NCBI RefSeq assembly: GCF_015558675.1
Contig: NZ_JADMOL010000003.1
Location: 257,406-321,405 of the forward strand
From: Paenibacillus sp. 1001270B_150601_E10
GTDB lineage: Bacteria > Bacillota > Bacilli > Paenibacillales > Paenibacillaceae
Length of the DNA stretch: 64,000 nt
Direction of reading: 5' to 3'
Below are positions 14,932 through 24,074 of this stretch, one piece after another. The notes below the pieces were generated by a model that had not been told where the DNA came from, did no database searches, and saw only the letters and a program-made list of their open reading frames with translations. Made by a program: the position numbers and the translations under genes. Every line of letters starts with the position of its first letter. The first letter of the stretch is position 1.

Positions 14932-16014
14932 ATGAAGCAACATCGAACGAGCTCCATACGACGACTAAGTGCTGCTCTTATTGTGGCAATATCCGTAGTC
15001 CTTCTATTCAGTGGATGTGCAAGTAAATCGAACTCTCAAGAAGCAACCCCCAGCGCCCCTACTATAAAACAGGAATCATTCTTTATTTTTGATACGATTG
15101 TGACCGTTAAAATATACGATTCACGCGCGACCGACCAGGATTTTAAAAATATAAAAGGCCTCATGGAGACCATTGATAAGCAAATGAGCCGTACTCGTGA
15201 AGGCAGTGAGCTATACAACTTGAATCAGCATGCTGGTCAAGGACCATTTAAGGTGTCTGACGAAGTGTTCGGCATTATTGAGACGGCATTGGATTACGCA
15301 GAGAAGACCCACGGACGCTTTGAGCCTACAATCGGTCCGCTTGTGGATCTGTGGAACATCGGCAATGAGAAAGCCAGAGTTCCATCACAGGCAGAGATTG
15401 ATGAGAAGCTTAAGCTTGTCGGATATGACATGGTGAAGCTCGACAAGGATAACCTTACTGTAGAGCTTGAGAAGCCTGGCATGGTCGTTGACCTTGGCAG
15501 TATCGCTAAGGGCTATGCAGCTGATGTCATCGCTAATTATGTGACGGAGCAAGGATATAAGAGCGCCATTATCGACCTTGGCGGCAATATCTTCGCTGTG
15601 GGCGACAAGCCGGGTGGGCTGGATTGGACCGTTGGGATTCAAGACCCTGATGAGACCCGCGGCAATCAGATCGGGCAGGCCAAGGTTAAGAATAAGACCA
15701 TCGTAACTTCTGGTGTGTACGAGCGTTACTTTGTGAAAAATGGCAAGCACTATCATCATATTCTAGACCCTAAGACAGGCTATCCGGTTGAGAACAATCT
15801 GAACAGTGTGTCGATTGTGACAGATAAGTCCACGGATGCCGATGCGCTATCCACTTCCTTATTCTCATTAGGCTTGGAAGATGGCCTCAAGTTCATTGAG
15901 ACCAAGCCGGAAGCGGAAGCAATCTTTATTACGACAGACCATAAAGTGTATACCAGCTCTGGCGTAAGAAAATACTTTGAGCTGACGAACGACCAGTATA
16001 AATTCGTAGAATAA
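14932..16014 (+). CDS. apbE: FAD:protein FMN transferase, ApbE family lipoprotein
   Basis: About 360 residues from the ATG at 14932, which has GGAGGAA 6 bases upstream. The N-terminus is a lipoprotein signal ending in the lipobox LFSGC, so the enzyme is anchored outside the membrane. The ApbE domain follows, with VDLGSIAKGYAAD, IIDLGGNIFAVG, a THGRFEPTIGPLVDLW block and DADALSTSLF, which bind FAD and Mg. ApbE moves FMN from FAD onto a Ser/Thr of a target protein. It is divergent from the NusG_II/Gx pair and near an ECF module, a set reminiscent of flavin-based electron transfer where the ApbE protein is called FmnB. No PplA-like flavinylated lipoprotein or Ndh2 was found in the window. A terminator follows directly. 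Confidence 0.92.
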   Translation: MKQHRTSSIRRLSAALIVAISVVLLFSGCASKSNSQEATPSAPTIKQESFFIFDTIVTVKIYDSRATDQDFKNIKGLMETIDKQMSRTREGSELYNLNQHAGQGPFKVSDEVFGIIETALDYAEKTHGRFEPTIGPLVDLWNIGNEKARVPSQAEIDEKLKLVGYDMVKLDKDNLTVELEKPGMVVDLGSIAKGYAADVIANYVTEQGYKSAIIDLGGNIFAVGDKPGGLDWTVGIQDPDETRGNQIGQAKVKNKTIVTSGVYERYFVKNGKHYHHILDPKTGYPVENNLNSVSIVTDKSTDADALSTSLFSLGLEDGLKFIETKPEAEAIFITTDHKVYTSSGVRKYFELTNDQYKFVE

Positions 16015-16021
16015 GGTTTAG

Positions 16022-16069
16022 AAGCCCTTGGTAGCACTCTTTTTATGAGTCAATACCTAGGGCTTTTTT
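16022..16069 (+). terminator. Terminator of apbE
   Basis: A stem of about 12 bp (AAGCCCTTGGTA with TACCTAGGGCTT, one mismatch) is followed by a T-run, starting 8 bases after the stop codon. Confidence 0.88.
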
Positions 16070-16242
16070 CATTTTCGTTCAGATTAAAAGTCTGTCCAGA
16101 TCCCCTTTCATCCGGTTAAGTAGAGGAAATATGTCAAGGCTGTGAAGTGCCAATAACCTCCTGACCAATGAGAGCCATTTTCATTTACGCTAAAACGAAA
16201 GCTATTGTATACTTAAGAGGCATTATTAACATTGATCAAAGG

Positions 16243-16899
16243 ATGGAACATGCCTTGAACCTAACGGAACTTATTTCTCTGATTTCTGATGGCAGATGGC
16301 TAGATTTGCTGGAGCAGTACCGTTCACTCGGTCCTTTGCCCGGTATTCTATTAACATTTATGAAGTCTTTTGTTCCACCCCTGCCTACCCTTGTGCTTGT
16401 TGGCGGCAATGCTGCAGTATACGGATTCTGGCTCGGCTTTCTATACTCGTGGGTTGGGCTTATTGCAGGTTGTATGGTGACGTTCCTTGTCGTGCGTAAG
16501 CTTGCCAGCTCCGCTTATGTGAAGCGATGGTCCTCTCGTCCTAAGGTGAAGCGAAGCCTCACTTGGGCGCGCCGCAATGCATTCAGCTTTGTATTTCTAT
16601 TAAGCATCCTTCCTGTCGGCCCCTTCGTGATGGTCAATATGGCGGCAGGCGCAGTTCAGATGTCGGTTCGCTCCTTCTTTATCGCTGCTGGAATGGGAAA
16701 GGCCTTAATGGTACTGATCGTATCGTATATTGGCTATGACCTGACCCGCTTCGCCGAGCGTCCTATCGAGCTCGTGTATGTCGTGCTGCTTATTGCAGGA
16801 TCACTCTGGCTGAGCAAGTGGCTGGAGAAGCGATTTACGCAGGATGAACCTGAATATGAGGAAGTTGGCACTAGTAAGCAGGTTAATGTCGACATATAA
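16243..16899 (+). CDS. TVP38/TMEM64 (VTT domain) membrane protein
   Basis: A DedA/VTT superfamily membrane protein of about 218 residues. The reentrant-loop block SLGPLPGILLTFMKSFVPPLP and the glycine-rich FWLGFLYSWVGLIAGC stretch fit the YdjX/TVP38 group, proposed to act as lipid scramblases or transporters. Start choice is unsure: the ATG at 16168 has no ribosome site, the ATG at 16243 has AAAGG directly against it, and a TTG at 16255 would be spaced best. Single gene between two terminators; the converging dgt gene lies downstream. Confidence 0.8.
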   Translation: MEHALNLTELISLISDGRWLDLLEQYRSLGPLPGILLTFMKSFVPPLPTLVLVGGNAAVYGFWLGFLYSWVGLIAGCMVTFLVVRKLASSAYVKRWSSRPKVKRSLTWARRNAFSFVFLLSILPVGPFVMVNMAAGAVQMSVRSFFIAAGMGKALMVLIVSYIGYDLTRFAERPIELVYVVLLIAGSLWLSKWLEKRFTQDEPEYEEVGTSKQVNVDI

Positions 16900-16962
16900 T
16901 CGATGTTTTTCATCACCAATGATCATGGAGAGTCACAACATAAAAATGCATAGATAATTAGA

Positions 16963-17005
16963 AAAAGCGGAACGATGGAAGGAATCCCTTCTACGTTCCG
17001 CTTTT
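16963..17005. terminator. Bidirectional terminator between the VTT gene and dgt
   Basis: AAAAGCGGAACG (16963-16974) pairs with CGTTCCGCTTTT (16994-17005), with an inner GAAGG/CCTTC stem; A- and T-tracts on both sides serve both converging genes. Confidence 0.88.
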
Positions 17006-17023
17006 GTATCTTTTGCCACTATC

Positions 17024-18337
17024 TTAATCCATTCCATAAATGGAACCGGATTGGCTGCCATACAGCTCCCCGTATACCTTTTCGGCATAGGCGTCCGTCA
17101 TCCCGGAGATGTAATCCGCCACAAATCTTGCCCAGCTCCAATGACGCTTGTGCTGCTCATAATTCTCTATCCAATCCGGCGGAATGATAAGTTTTCCATA
17201 CTCTGGCTGAATGAAGCTATCCCACATCCGTTTAATCATAATCTCGCTTCGCATCTGCAGGCGCTGCACGCGGAAATCCTTGATCAAGGTCACCCATGCG
17301 AGCTTCTTCAGAATCTCCATTGTACGCAGCAGCTCGATGTCCTGCTTGCCCTCACGCACGAAGGTGACCTTTTTCCACCCTAATTGAGGATCATCGATGA
17401 TGCCGATCTGCATGGCAAAGTTGCTCACGGAGCGCGCCTTCATCTCTCTTCTTGCACGAGAGGCCTCACGCCCGCTTGCTTGAAACACCTCTTCCCACTG
17501 CTCCAAATATTGCTCAAACACCTTGACCACCTTGGCGCGAATATCGATCTGGTCCCAATGAAGGGCCGAATTGCCGCCGTCACAGACGATCTCCTGCACA
17601 ACGTGATCGATTAAGCGAGGATCTTCAAAGAAGGTCGGATTCATCTGAATCTTGGCTGCTCGAATGCCATCTTCGATATCATGGGTCGAATAGGCGATAT
17701 CATCGCATAGATCCATCAGCTGGGCTTCAAGCGTCGGAGCCTCTTTCGGCATTCTCCACTTCTCGCGCAGCTCCTCAATCGCCTCCCACTCTGAGGCATA
17801 TACTCCCTTTAAGCGTCCAGGCTCTTCTAGATTGAATGGATATTTATTAATGGCGAGCAGAACCGCAGCGGTAAGATCTAAACCATTGCCGCTTTCCGCA
17901 CGCTTCTCTAGAAACATTAGAATGCGGAAGTTCTGTGCATTTCCTTCGTATTGAAGTCCGTAATGTTCTCCAAGAAGACGATTCAGCACTTCCTCTCCGC
18001 GATGGCCGAATGGCGGGTGGCCTAGATCGTGGGCCAAGGCCGCACACTCTACCACCGCAGCATCCATCATAAGTCCAGGATGCTCTGCCTTCATAAGGAA
18101 GGGATACTGCTTAGGCAGCTTTCTTGCTACCTCTCTTGCAATCTGCGATACCTCTATGGAGTGCGTCAGTCGTGTTCGGTAATAATCTCCCGATCCTGCT
18201 CCGAATACCTGAGACTTTCCTTGAAGCCTGCGGAAGGCTGGTGATTGAATCAGTCTTGCATAATCGCGCTCGACCTCATCGCGCTCCTCACTATAGGTGT
18301 TGGAGGATTCATTGAGCCTAAGTTTGCGTAGATCCAC
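17024..18337 (-). CDS. dgt: Deoxyguanosinetriphosphate triphosphohydrolase-like protein
   Basis: A 437-residue HD-domain protein. Metal ligands are seen in RTRLTHSIEVSQIAR (about 55-69), the HD pair in ALAHDLGHPPFGHRGE (about 100-115), and the family block YEGNAQNFRIL follows. Dgt-type enzymes split dNTPs into deoxynucleoside and triphosphate and so trim the dNTP pool. GTG is the likely start, after AGAGGGGGA. It is a single gene facing the VTT gene. Substrate specificity in this subgroup is not always dGTP, so dNTP triphosphohydrolase is the safest name. Confidence 0.92.
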   Translation of the reverse strand: MDLRKLRLNESSNTYSEERDEVERDYARLIQSPAFRRLQGKSQVFGAGSGDYYRTRLTHSIEVSQIAREVARKLPKQYPFLMKAEHPGLMMDAAVVECAALAHDLGHPPFGHRGEEVLNRLLGEHYGLQYEGNAQNFRILMFLEKRAESGNGLDLTAAVLLAINKYPFNLEEPGRLKGVYASEWEAIEELREKWRMPKEAPTLEAQLMDLCDDIAYSTHDIEDGIRAAKIQMNPTFFEDPRLIDHVVQEIVCDGGNSALHWDQIDIRAKVVKVFEQYLEQWEEVFQASGREASRARREMKARSVSNFAMQIGIIDDPQLGWKKVTFVREGKQDIELLRTMEILKKLAWVTLIKDFRVQRLQMRSEIMIKRMWDSFIQPEYGKLIIPPDWIENYEQHKRHWSWARFVADYISGMTDAYAEKVYGELYGSQSGSIYGMD

Positions 18338-18778
18338 CGTGATTCCCCCTCTATGCCGTTCTATCGTTATAAATACTCGGGTCCACTATTTATGTACCCT
18401 TAATTATAGGTACTCATACCTGACATGGAAAGAGGCGATCCCCTGTATGGACTTGTACTATGTCTATACGATTACTTTAAATAGAAGCCTTTATTATTGT
18501 GAAACGTCATTGCAGATGATGAGAAGATCTTTTCGAGGACATTCAAAGATGAGTGAATGCGTGCGTAAAGAGGTACGTTTTATCGCCAAATTGAATGCTG
18601 GTTTTGTCTAAAGATATAACCTATTACCTGCTATTATGGTAAAAAGACCATCACCCTGTACGAGCACAGGATGATGGTCTGCTATACGTCATTTACATAT
18701 CACAATCATTTAACATCCACACAAGCCCCTTATAAAGGTAGATCTTTACCGGAGCCGATCAAACGAATCATTTCTTGA
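18338..18778. other. Intergenic region between dgt and the GH20 gene
   Basis: A 441-base stretch with no convincing gene. It contains a TATAAT (18403-18408, minus strand) that may be the dgt -10, the palindrome GGTATGAGTACC next to it, and the GH20 terminator at its right end. The middle, roughly 18430-18640, shows nothing I can name. Confidence 0.5.
18640..18680 (-). terminator. Terminator of the GH20 gene
   Basis: AGACCATC (18645-18652) pairs with GATGGTCT (18673-18680) with an inner CCTGT/ACAGG stem; the minus strand continues with TTTTTACC. Confidence 0.85.
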
Positions 18779-20689
18779 TTAGATCAAAGATAGACCGGAT
18801 GCCGTTACGATGCGGTGATAGAAGTGGCCTTGTCCAACCACATCGGCCTCCGGTGGAGATTGGAATTTGAACGGCAGGCGCTCGGCCTCAAGCTCCTCCA
18901 AACGCTCAATCCTTCCTTCCACCCAGTCCATCAGACGATCCTCTGCCGACTGCAAGCGGGCAAGCACACCGCCATATCGAATGTCCATCACTTCCCAGCC
19001 AAATGGCTTATTCGTTGTCATCCAGAGCTTGCGATGCGCCTTGCGCGTCTCATCCACGAGCTCACGCACATGAGGGACGAGTTCGCCTGCAAGCCCCTTC
19101 ATCGCTTCTTTGTCCTTCGCAAGATAAGCCTGTGTCACCTGAAGGCCAAGCGTCGTCTTCTTCGCAAGGACTGCTGACAGCTTTACATACAGATCGAATA
19201 CAAGCTTGTGATCGCCTGTTGCCTGCTCATAAGCATCCATCAAGCGAGCCGCCATCTTGGCATAATGATCAGCCAGCTGCTTTCCGAGCTCACCTTCTAC
19301 ATGCTTATCGTACAATCCGATCATCGTATCCTGCCAGAGCAGGAACTTCGAGGAGTTGGAGCTGTGCATGTTGTCCTTCGTCACGCCAGGTGTCTCATCC
19401 ATATAGGTCAGTTCCCAATAATCATCGAAGGATTGTCCTGTACAGATCGCAAAGCGTGCCTTCATCCGCTCTTGATCGACTTCGCCTGGCGTATAGCCAT
19501 GCTCGGCAAACAGCTGCAAGCCTGGAAGCATGGTTAAATGGTTCGTTTCTTGCCCGTTGTCGCCCCATGCGGTTGCGAATACTTCACGAATGCCGTGCTT
19601 CTTGCAGGCCATAAGGGCCGGGTTCGTATTGTGCCACGTCTTGCCATAGTTCGGGCTCATAATCCCCCAGATCCATACGCCGCCTGCAAAGATTGGATCG
19701 GAACCCAGCTTGCGATGGCGTTCAATATTAATCTCATAAGAACGCTGCTCCGTCGCATAGTAGTCCCAGTAGACAAAGTCTACCCCCTTCGGAATCTGTG
19801 CAACAGCATCGGACGAGATGCCGTCTCCTTCGATTGCTTGTCCGTCTGAGCCTTCCTTCAATAGATGGAAGTACATATCACTCCACATCATCGGCTTCAT
19901 GCCAAAGCGATTCGTGATCTCCAACACCCGGTTCAAATGCTCGTTCATGATGTCAAAGCGATGACGGAATCCATTTTTGATCAGATATCGGCCCAGACCC
20001 AAAGCAAAGGCTTCGTCCATTCCAATATGAATGCGCTTCGTGCGAAGTGATTCAGCTGCAACCTTAACCATCTGCTCAATCAATACATACGTATCTTCAT
20101 ACCCTACCAACAGAATGTCTTCTGCATCGCGAAGCTCCATCATCGGATCCCACTTCAACGCATGTGCCAGATGTCCAAGTGTCTGGATGCACGCAACGAC
20201 CTCGATGCCGAACTGATGCGCATAATCATCGATCTCGTGCAGTTCCTCTGCGGTATAACGCCCCCTCATATATCCGAAATATGGGCGCTCCTTAATCTCA
20301 TACGTATCCTCGGTATAGAGCATGAAGCCATTCAAGCCCATAAGCGCCATCGCGCGAAGCATCTGCTTGACAAGACTCATGTTCGGCACCGCGTTGCGCG
20401 AAGCATCTATCATTGTTCCGTTATAGCTGAACTGAGGCGTTTCTGTAACGGTACCTTCTTTTCCTTCACGAATCTGTTCCAGCAGCAGGCCTAAGGCGCG
20501 GAAGAAATGAATCTTTTCCTCATAGCGGATGGAGCCCTGTCCCTCTTTCCACGTCACCTGAATATCTCCCGGTGCTTGCTCTACAGCAACCGAGATCCCG
20601 TTAGGATCAATCTCTATGCCAAGCTGTTCCCGAAGCTCTTGAAGCCCGGACAACAAGCCATCTATGTCACCTTGAAAATGAATGTTCAT
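18779..20689 (-). CDS. Beta-N-acetylhexosaminidase, GH20 (GcnA/Hex1-like)
   Basis: A 636-residue protein without a signal peptide, so probably cytoplasmic. The GH20 barrel carries the catalytic Asp-Glu pair in HIGMDEA (Asp225, Glu226), plus RNAVPN near residue 98 and the WGDNGQE block near 385. GH20 enzymes release terminal beta-N-acetylglucosamine or galactosamine by substrate-assisted catalysis. Length and the long helical C-terminal region fit the GcnA/Hex1 type known from streptococci and Paenibacillus. GGAGGGA precedes the ATG by 5 bases. A near-perfect cre-like palindrome lies 20-30 bases upstream, suggesting catabolite control. It is a single gene with its own terminator. Confidence 0.9.
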   Translation of the reverse strand: MNIHFQGDIDGLLSGLQELREQLGIEIDPNGISVAVEQAPGDIQVTWKEGQGSIRYEEKIHFFRALGLLLEQIREGKEGTVTETPQFSYNGTMIDASRNAVPNMSLVKQMLRAMALMGLNGFMLYTEDTYEIKERPYFGYMRGRYTAEELHEIDDYAHQFGIEVVACIQTLGHLAHALKWDPMMELRDAEDILLVGYEDTYVLIEQMVKVAAESLRTKRIHIGMDEAFALGLGRYLIKNGFRHRFDIMNEHLNRVLEITNRFGMKPMMWSDMYFHLLKEGSDGQAIEGDGISSDAVAQIPKGVDFVYWDYYATEQRSYEINIERHRKLGSDPIFAGGVWIWGIMSPNYGKTWHNTNPALMACKKHGIREVFATAWGDNGQETNHLTMLPGLQLFAEHGYTPGEVDQERMKARFAICTGQSFDDYWELTYMDETPGVTKDNMHSSNSSKFLLWQDTMIGLYDKHVEGELGKQLADHYAKMAARLMDAYEQATGDHKLVFDLYVKLSAVLAKKTTLGLQVTQAYLAKDKEAMKGLAGELVPHVRELVDETRKAHRKLWMTTNKPFGWEVMDIRYGGVLARLQSAEDRLMDWVEGRIERLEELEAERLPFKFQSPPEADVVGQGHFYHRIVTASGLSLI

Positions 20690-20707
20690 GTTAGTCCCTC
20701 CTAGGAA

Positions 20708-20720
20708 GTAAAGCGCTTAC
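20708..20720. promoter_or_regulatory. Possible cre-like operator before the GH20 gene
   Basis: GTAAAGCGCTTAC is close to a palindrome and resembles the CcpA consensus core (AAGCGCTT). It lies about 20 bases upstream of the start codon, where bound CcpA or another LacI/GntR regulator would block transcription. Confidence 0.5.
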
Positions 20721-21098
20721 GCTGCGCTGATATTTTTAGTTTATCATATTTACGCCTTATCTTTGTGCATAATAGTTCACAATTGTAGGATTATCGTTCA
20801 CATAGGCCGAAAACATGTTACATATGTAGGTATATTATTGGACATTTCCATGCAAAGAGCATACCTATTCATATCGATATGTGGTGTGCTCATTGCTCTT
20901 TACGATCTAAAATAATGGACTGTCCTCAATGATTTCTGCCTCCGTCAAACATGTCGCAGCGTATATTGACACCCTAGTATTTTTTACAAAAATCTAAAAC
21001 AAGAGTTTGACATTTTATGGCACAATATGGTTCTATAAAAAAGTCAGCACGCTATACTACGTAAAGGCACAAAAATTTCATAAATGGAGGATGGAGAA
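20721..21098. other. Intergenic region between GH20 and the MFS pump
   Basis: It holds a 35-bp dyad at 20857-20891: GAGCATACC and GGTGTGCTC arms (one mismatch) around the perfect palindrome CATATCGATATG. There is also an imperfect TTGTG/CACAA dyad near 20764-20783 and a TTGACA (21007-21012) with TTCTAT 18 bases on (21031-21036) as a likely promoter for the pump. The dyad may be an operator; I do not recognise the regulator. Confidence 0.5.
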
Positions 21099-22574
21099 GT
21101 GGAAGGGACTTTGAATGCAAACCGCACCCAACCCCTCGATGAGGGACCAAAGTACAAAGCTCTGCCTATTTTAATTTCTCTCTTGATCAGCGGCTTTGTC
21201 GGCATGTTCAGTGAGACCGCACTGAACATAGCCATCAGCGATTTGCTTGTAGTGCTTCATATTACGCCATCGACGGCACAATGGCTGACGACTGGCTTTC
21301 TTCTGACCTTGGGTATTCTAGTACCTGTATCTGGACTTATTCTGCAGTGGTTTACGACCCGCCAGCTGTTTATCGCCTCACTTTCTTTCTCCATCATGGG
21401 AACATTAATCGCTGCTCTTGCTGGCAGCTTTGAAGTGCTGATGACAGCGCGTGTGCTGCAAGCTATCGGCACAGGCATAATGATCCCGCTGATGTTCAAC
21501 ACGATCTTAATCATCTTTCCACCGGAAAAGCGCGGGGCAGCGATGGGTGTTATCGGCCTAGTCATGATGTTCGCACCTGCGATTGGGCCTACACTGGCAG
21601 GCCTGTTGATTGAGCACTTAACATGGCACTGGATATTCTGGATCTCCCTGCCTTGTCTTATATTTGGGTTGATTTTTGGCATATTGTTTATGAAAAATGT
21701 ATCGACGATTACAAAGCCCCCAATCGATATGTATTCCATTGTCCTATCGACGATCGGCTTTGGCAGTATAGTGTTTGGATTCAGTAAAGCAGGGGAACCT
21801 GAGACTGGATGGGGAAGCTCTATCGTAATTGCTTCACTCGTCATTGGAGGTGTTGCACTCCTCTTGTTCGTGCTTCGGCAGTTAAGCATGGAGAAGCCCA
21901 TGATGAACTTAAGCGTGTTCAAGTACCCAATGTTTGTGGTTGGCCTTGTGATGATTCTTCTATGCATGATGATCATCCTGTCCACCATGCTTATCCTGCC
22001 GCTGTATTTGCAGAATGGCCGAGGGCTTACTCCGCTAGAAGCAGGCCTTGTTCTGCTTCCGGGCGGCATTCTGAACGGGCTCATGTCTCCCATTATGGGC
22101 TCCTTGTTTGATAAATATGGACCGAAGTGGCTCGTCATTCCTGGGCTCATCATCGCTGCTGTCGTACTTTGGTTTTTCTCGGGCGTCACCACGGCCTCGT
22201 CGCTTGCGCTGCTCATCGTGCTTCATTCAAGCCTGTTCATTGGCATCTCCATGATTATGATGCCTGCTCAAACCAACGGCTTGAACCAGCTGCCGCGCGA
22301 GTTGTATCCAGACGGCACCGCTGTGATGAATACGCTGCAGCAAGTTGCAGGAGCAGTGGGCACCGCTGTAGCGGTCAGCATTCTTTCGAACGGCATGACG
22401 GATTATATGCGTACTTCTGTTAATCCGCTGGACCCGCTAGAAGGCATCAAAGCCTTTACCCTTGGCGCCCAGCATTCCTTCTTATTCGGCATGACAATCG
22501 CAATTATCGGGCTTGCTACAGCCTTCTTTATCCGCCGAGTACGTGTCGATAAACAGGCTGCACAGCAGCTCTAA
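21099..22574 (+). CDS. MFS drug-efflux transporter, DHA2 (EmrB/QacA) family
   Basis: A 14-span MFS antiporter of about 490 residues. It shows the family motif C-like region GTGIMIPLMFNTILIIFP and RGAAMGVIGLVMMFAPAIGPTLAG blocks of DHA2 proteins, and DKYGPK in the central loop. Such pumps export drugs or lipophilic compounds using the proton gradient. The GGAGG at 21086-21090 best serves the GTG at 21099 (8-base gap); an ATG at 21084 is in frame but overlaps that site. No regulator gene is adjacent. A strong terminator follows. Confidence 0.9.
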   Translation: MEGTLNANRTQPLDEGPKYKALPILISLLISGFVGMFSETALNIAISDLLVVLHITPSTAQWLTTGFLLTLGILVPVSGLILQWFTTRQLFIASLSFSIMGTLIAALAGSFEVLMTARVLQAIGTGIMIPLMFNTILIIFPPEKRGAAMGVIGLVMMFAPAIGPTLAGLLIEHLTWHWIFWISLPCLIFGLIFGILFMKNVSTITKPPIDMYSIVLSTIGFGSIVFGFSKAGEPETGWGSSIVIASLVIGGVALLLFVLRQLSMEKPMMNLSVFKYPMFVVGLVMILLCMMIILSTMLILPLYLQNGRGLTPLEAGLVLLPGGILNGLMSPIMGSLFDKYGPKWLVIPGLIIAAVVLWFFSGVTTASSLALLIVLHSSLFIGISMIMMPAQTNGLNQLPRELYPDGTAVMNTLQQVAGAVGTAVAVSILSNGMTDYMRTSVNPLDPLEGIKAFTLGAQHSFLFGMTIAIIGLATAFFIRRVRVDKQAAQQL

Positions 22575-22592
22575 TAGAAGTCATTTTTGATA

Positions 22593-22622
22593 GCCCTGCA
22601 TGGCAGCATGCAGGGCCTTTTT
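22593..22622 (+). terminator. Terminator of the MFS pump gene
   Basis: A perfect 10-bp stem (GCCCTGCATG with CATGCAGGGC) with a 4-base loop, followed by a T-run. Confidence 0.92.
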
Positions 22623-22734
22623 CTTGTATTTCAACGCGTGTTTATCTAAATTACGCAACTATCATCGATGATTGGAAACTTGTGCATTATAATACGTATA
22701 TCAACATCTAACCAAGAAGGGAAAATCGGCCTAT

Positions 22735-23061
22735 ATGTTTCAAGCCATCATCTTATTTCTATTTGCAGGAGTAGCTGAAATCGGCGGGGGATACCTGATC
22801 TGGCTGTGGCTAAGGGAAGGGAAACCTTTTTATTGGGGAATTACCGGCGGATTTATACTTGCTTTATATGGCGTAATTGCTACGCTGCAGTCCTTTCCTT
22901 CCTTTGGGAGAGTATACGCAGCTTATGGAGGCGTGTTTATTGTTCTATCTGTCTTGTGGGGCTGGGGAATTGATAAAAAGACACCTGATATGTATGACTG
23001 GATTGGAGCAGGAATCTGCATAGTGGGTGTATCTGTGATGCTATTAGCACCACGCCAATAA
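22735..23061 (+). CDS. YnfA/UPF0060 family small membrane protein
   Basis: A 108-residue protein with four membrane spans. It matches UPF0060 (YnfA) across its whole length, with [20 protein letters not shown] at the N-terminus, [21 protein letters not shown] in the middle and [12 protein letters not shown] near the end. The family resembles small multidrug resistance proteins, and E. coli YnfA is reported to export some drugs. AAGAAGGG lies about 13 bases before the ATG. Single gene; function here unproven. Confidence 0.9.
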   Translation: MFQAIILFLFAGVAEIGGGYLIWLWLREGKPFYWGITGGFILALYGVIATLQSFPSFGRVYAAYGGVFIVLSVLWGWGIDKKTPDMYDWIGAGICIVGVSVMLLAPRQ

Positions 23062-23116
23062 TAGAAACGATAGGAACAAGCTTAGATCGAATGCACGATC
23101 TAGTGACATGCAAAAG

Positions 23117-23142
23117 AGGACGAGTCCCCTTGGACCCGTCCT
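23117..23142. terminator. Bidirectional terminator between ynfA-like and FNT genes
   Basis: AGGAC/GTCCT outer and GTCC/GGAC inner stems with a 4-base loop lie just outside the FNT stop, with T-rich flanks on both strands. Confidence 0.75.
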
Positions 23143-23148
23143 TTATTT

Positions 23149-23994
23149 TCAACCGATATTCGCTTTCACTTTGCCCGATTTGCCCGGCGCAGCTTTTTGT
23201 TCCTCTGCAGCTGTTTTTGGCTCGTATTTTTTTAAATAAGCCAAGAAATAAGCCCCTGCCACGAATACAACCCCACCCGTTAAGTTCCCTAGCCATACGG
23301 GAACAAAGTTCGTCAGGTATTCTCCCCAAGAGTAATAGCCTTCAAAGATTGCGGCTGGAATGACAAACATGTTGGCCACAACGTGCTGGAAGCCGATCGC
23401 AACAAACGCCATCGTTGGGAACCAGATGCCTAGAATCTTGCCGCTGAAGCTCTTGGAACCGTAACTGAGCCATACTGCCAGGGCAACCAGCCAGTTGCAG
23501 CCTATCCCAGAGACAAAGGCTTGAAGAAAGGAGTCATGAATCTTATGGCCTGCGACATCAACCGTTTTCTCCAAAAAAGCGCCGCTTGCCGTCAAGCCTA
23601 CAACATGTCCGAAGAAGTACGCAACAAACAGCGCACCAAGAAAGTTCGTAAGCGTGACGATAACAAGATTCTTGGCTACCTCGGCTGTCGTAATGCGCCC
23701 CTTCATGCGAGCGAGCGGAACAGCCATCATATTGCCTGTAAGGAGCTCCCCGCCTGCCAACAAGACAAGAATAAGTCCAACAGGGAACAGCGAAGCGCCC
23801 ACAAAGCTCGTAAAGCTTCCCCACTCTGCTGGTGCTGAAGCAATAACCCGAATATACAATAAATAACCAAGTGCAATAAAGGCCCCCGCCAAGAAGCCGA
23901 GCACCGCTGTGGTCAACAATGGATTCCGCGCTTTAGCCACGCCGGTTTCGACCGTTGCTTCTGCAATTTGTTTTGGCTTCAAGTAACCTTCCAT
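23149..23994 (-). CDS. Formate/nitrite transporter (FNT) family channel
   Basis: A 281-residue membrane protein with six spans and FNT hallmarks: FLAGAFIALGYLLYI in span 1, GGELLTGNMMAVPLA with the broken helix in the second, GIGCNWLVALAVWL and GFQHVVANMF with the pore histidine. FNT pentamers move formate, nitrite or hydrosulfide. It cannot be split between FocA and NirC by sequence alone. GGGGGAGG lies 7 bases before the ATG. The upstream Fnr-like box centred at -41.5 implies induction under oxygen limitation, which fits either formate or nitrite traffic. A Lys/Ala/Gly-rich C-terminal tail of about 30 residues is unusual but not alarming. Confidence 0.9.
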   Translation of the reverse strand: MEGYLKPKQIAEATVETGVAKARNPLLTTAVLGFLAGAFIALGYLLYIRVIASAPAEWGSFTSFVGASLFPVGLILVLLAGGELLTGNMMAVPLARMKGRITTAEVAKNLVIVTLTNFLGALFVAYFFGHVVGLTASGAFLEKTVDVAGHKIHDSFLQAFVSGIGCNWLVALAVWLSYGSKSFSGKILGIWFPTMAFVAIGFQHVVANMFVIPAAIFEGYYSWGEYLTNFVPVWLGNLTGGVVFVAGAYFLAYLKKYEPKTAAEEQKAAPGKSGKVKANIG

Positions 23995-24074
23995 CCGACA
24001 TCCTCCCCCTAGAATAGAACGATATATTTTCAGCTTAAATAACTAAAATCTTAAGTATTTTGGTTTGCAATCCT

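Noticed and set aside
21257..22216. 319-codon open frame antisense to the MFS pump
   Set aside because: Met/Pro/Arg-rich translation typical of the reverse strand of a membrane protein; no ribosome site.
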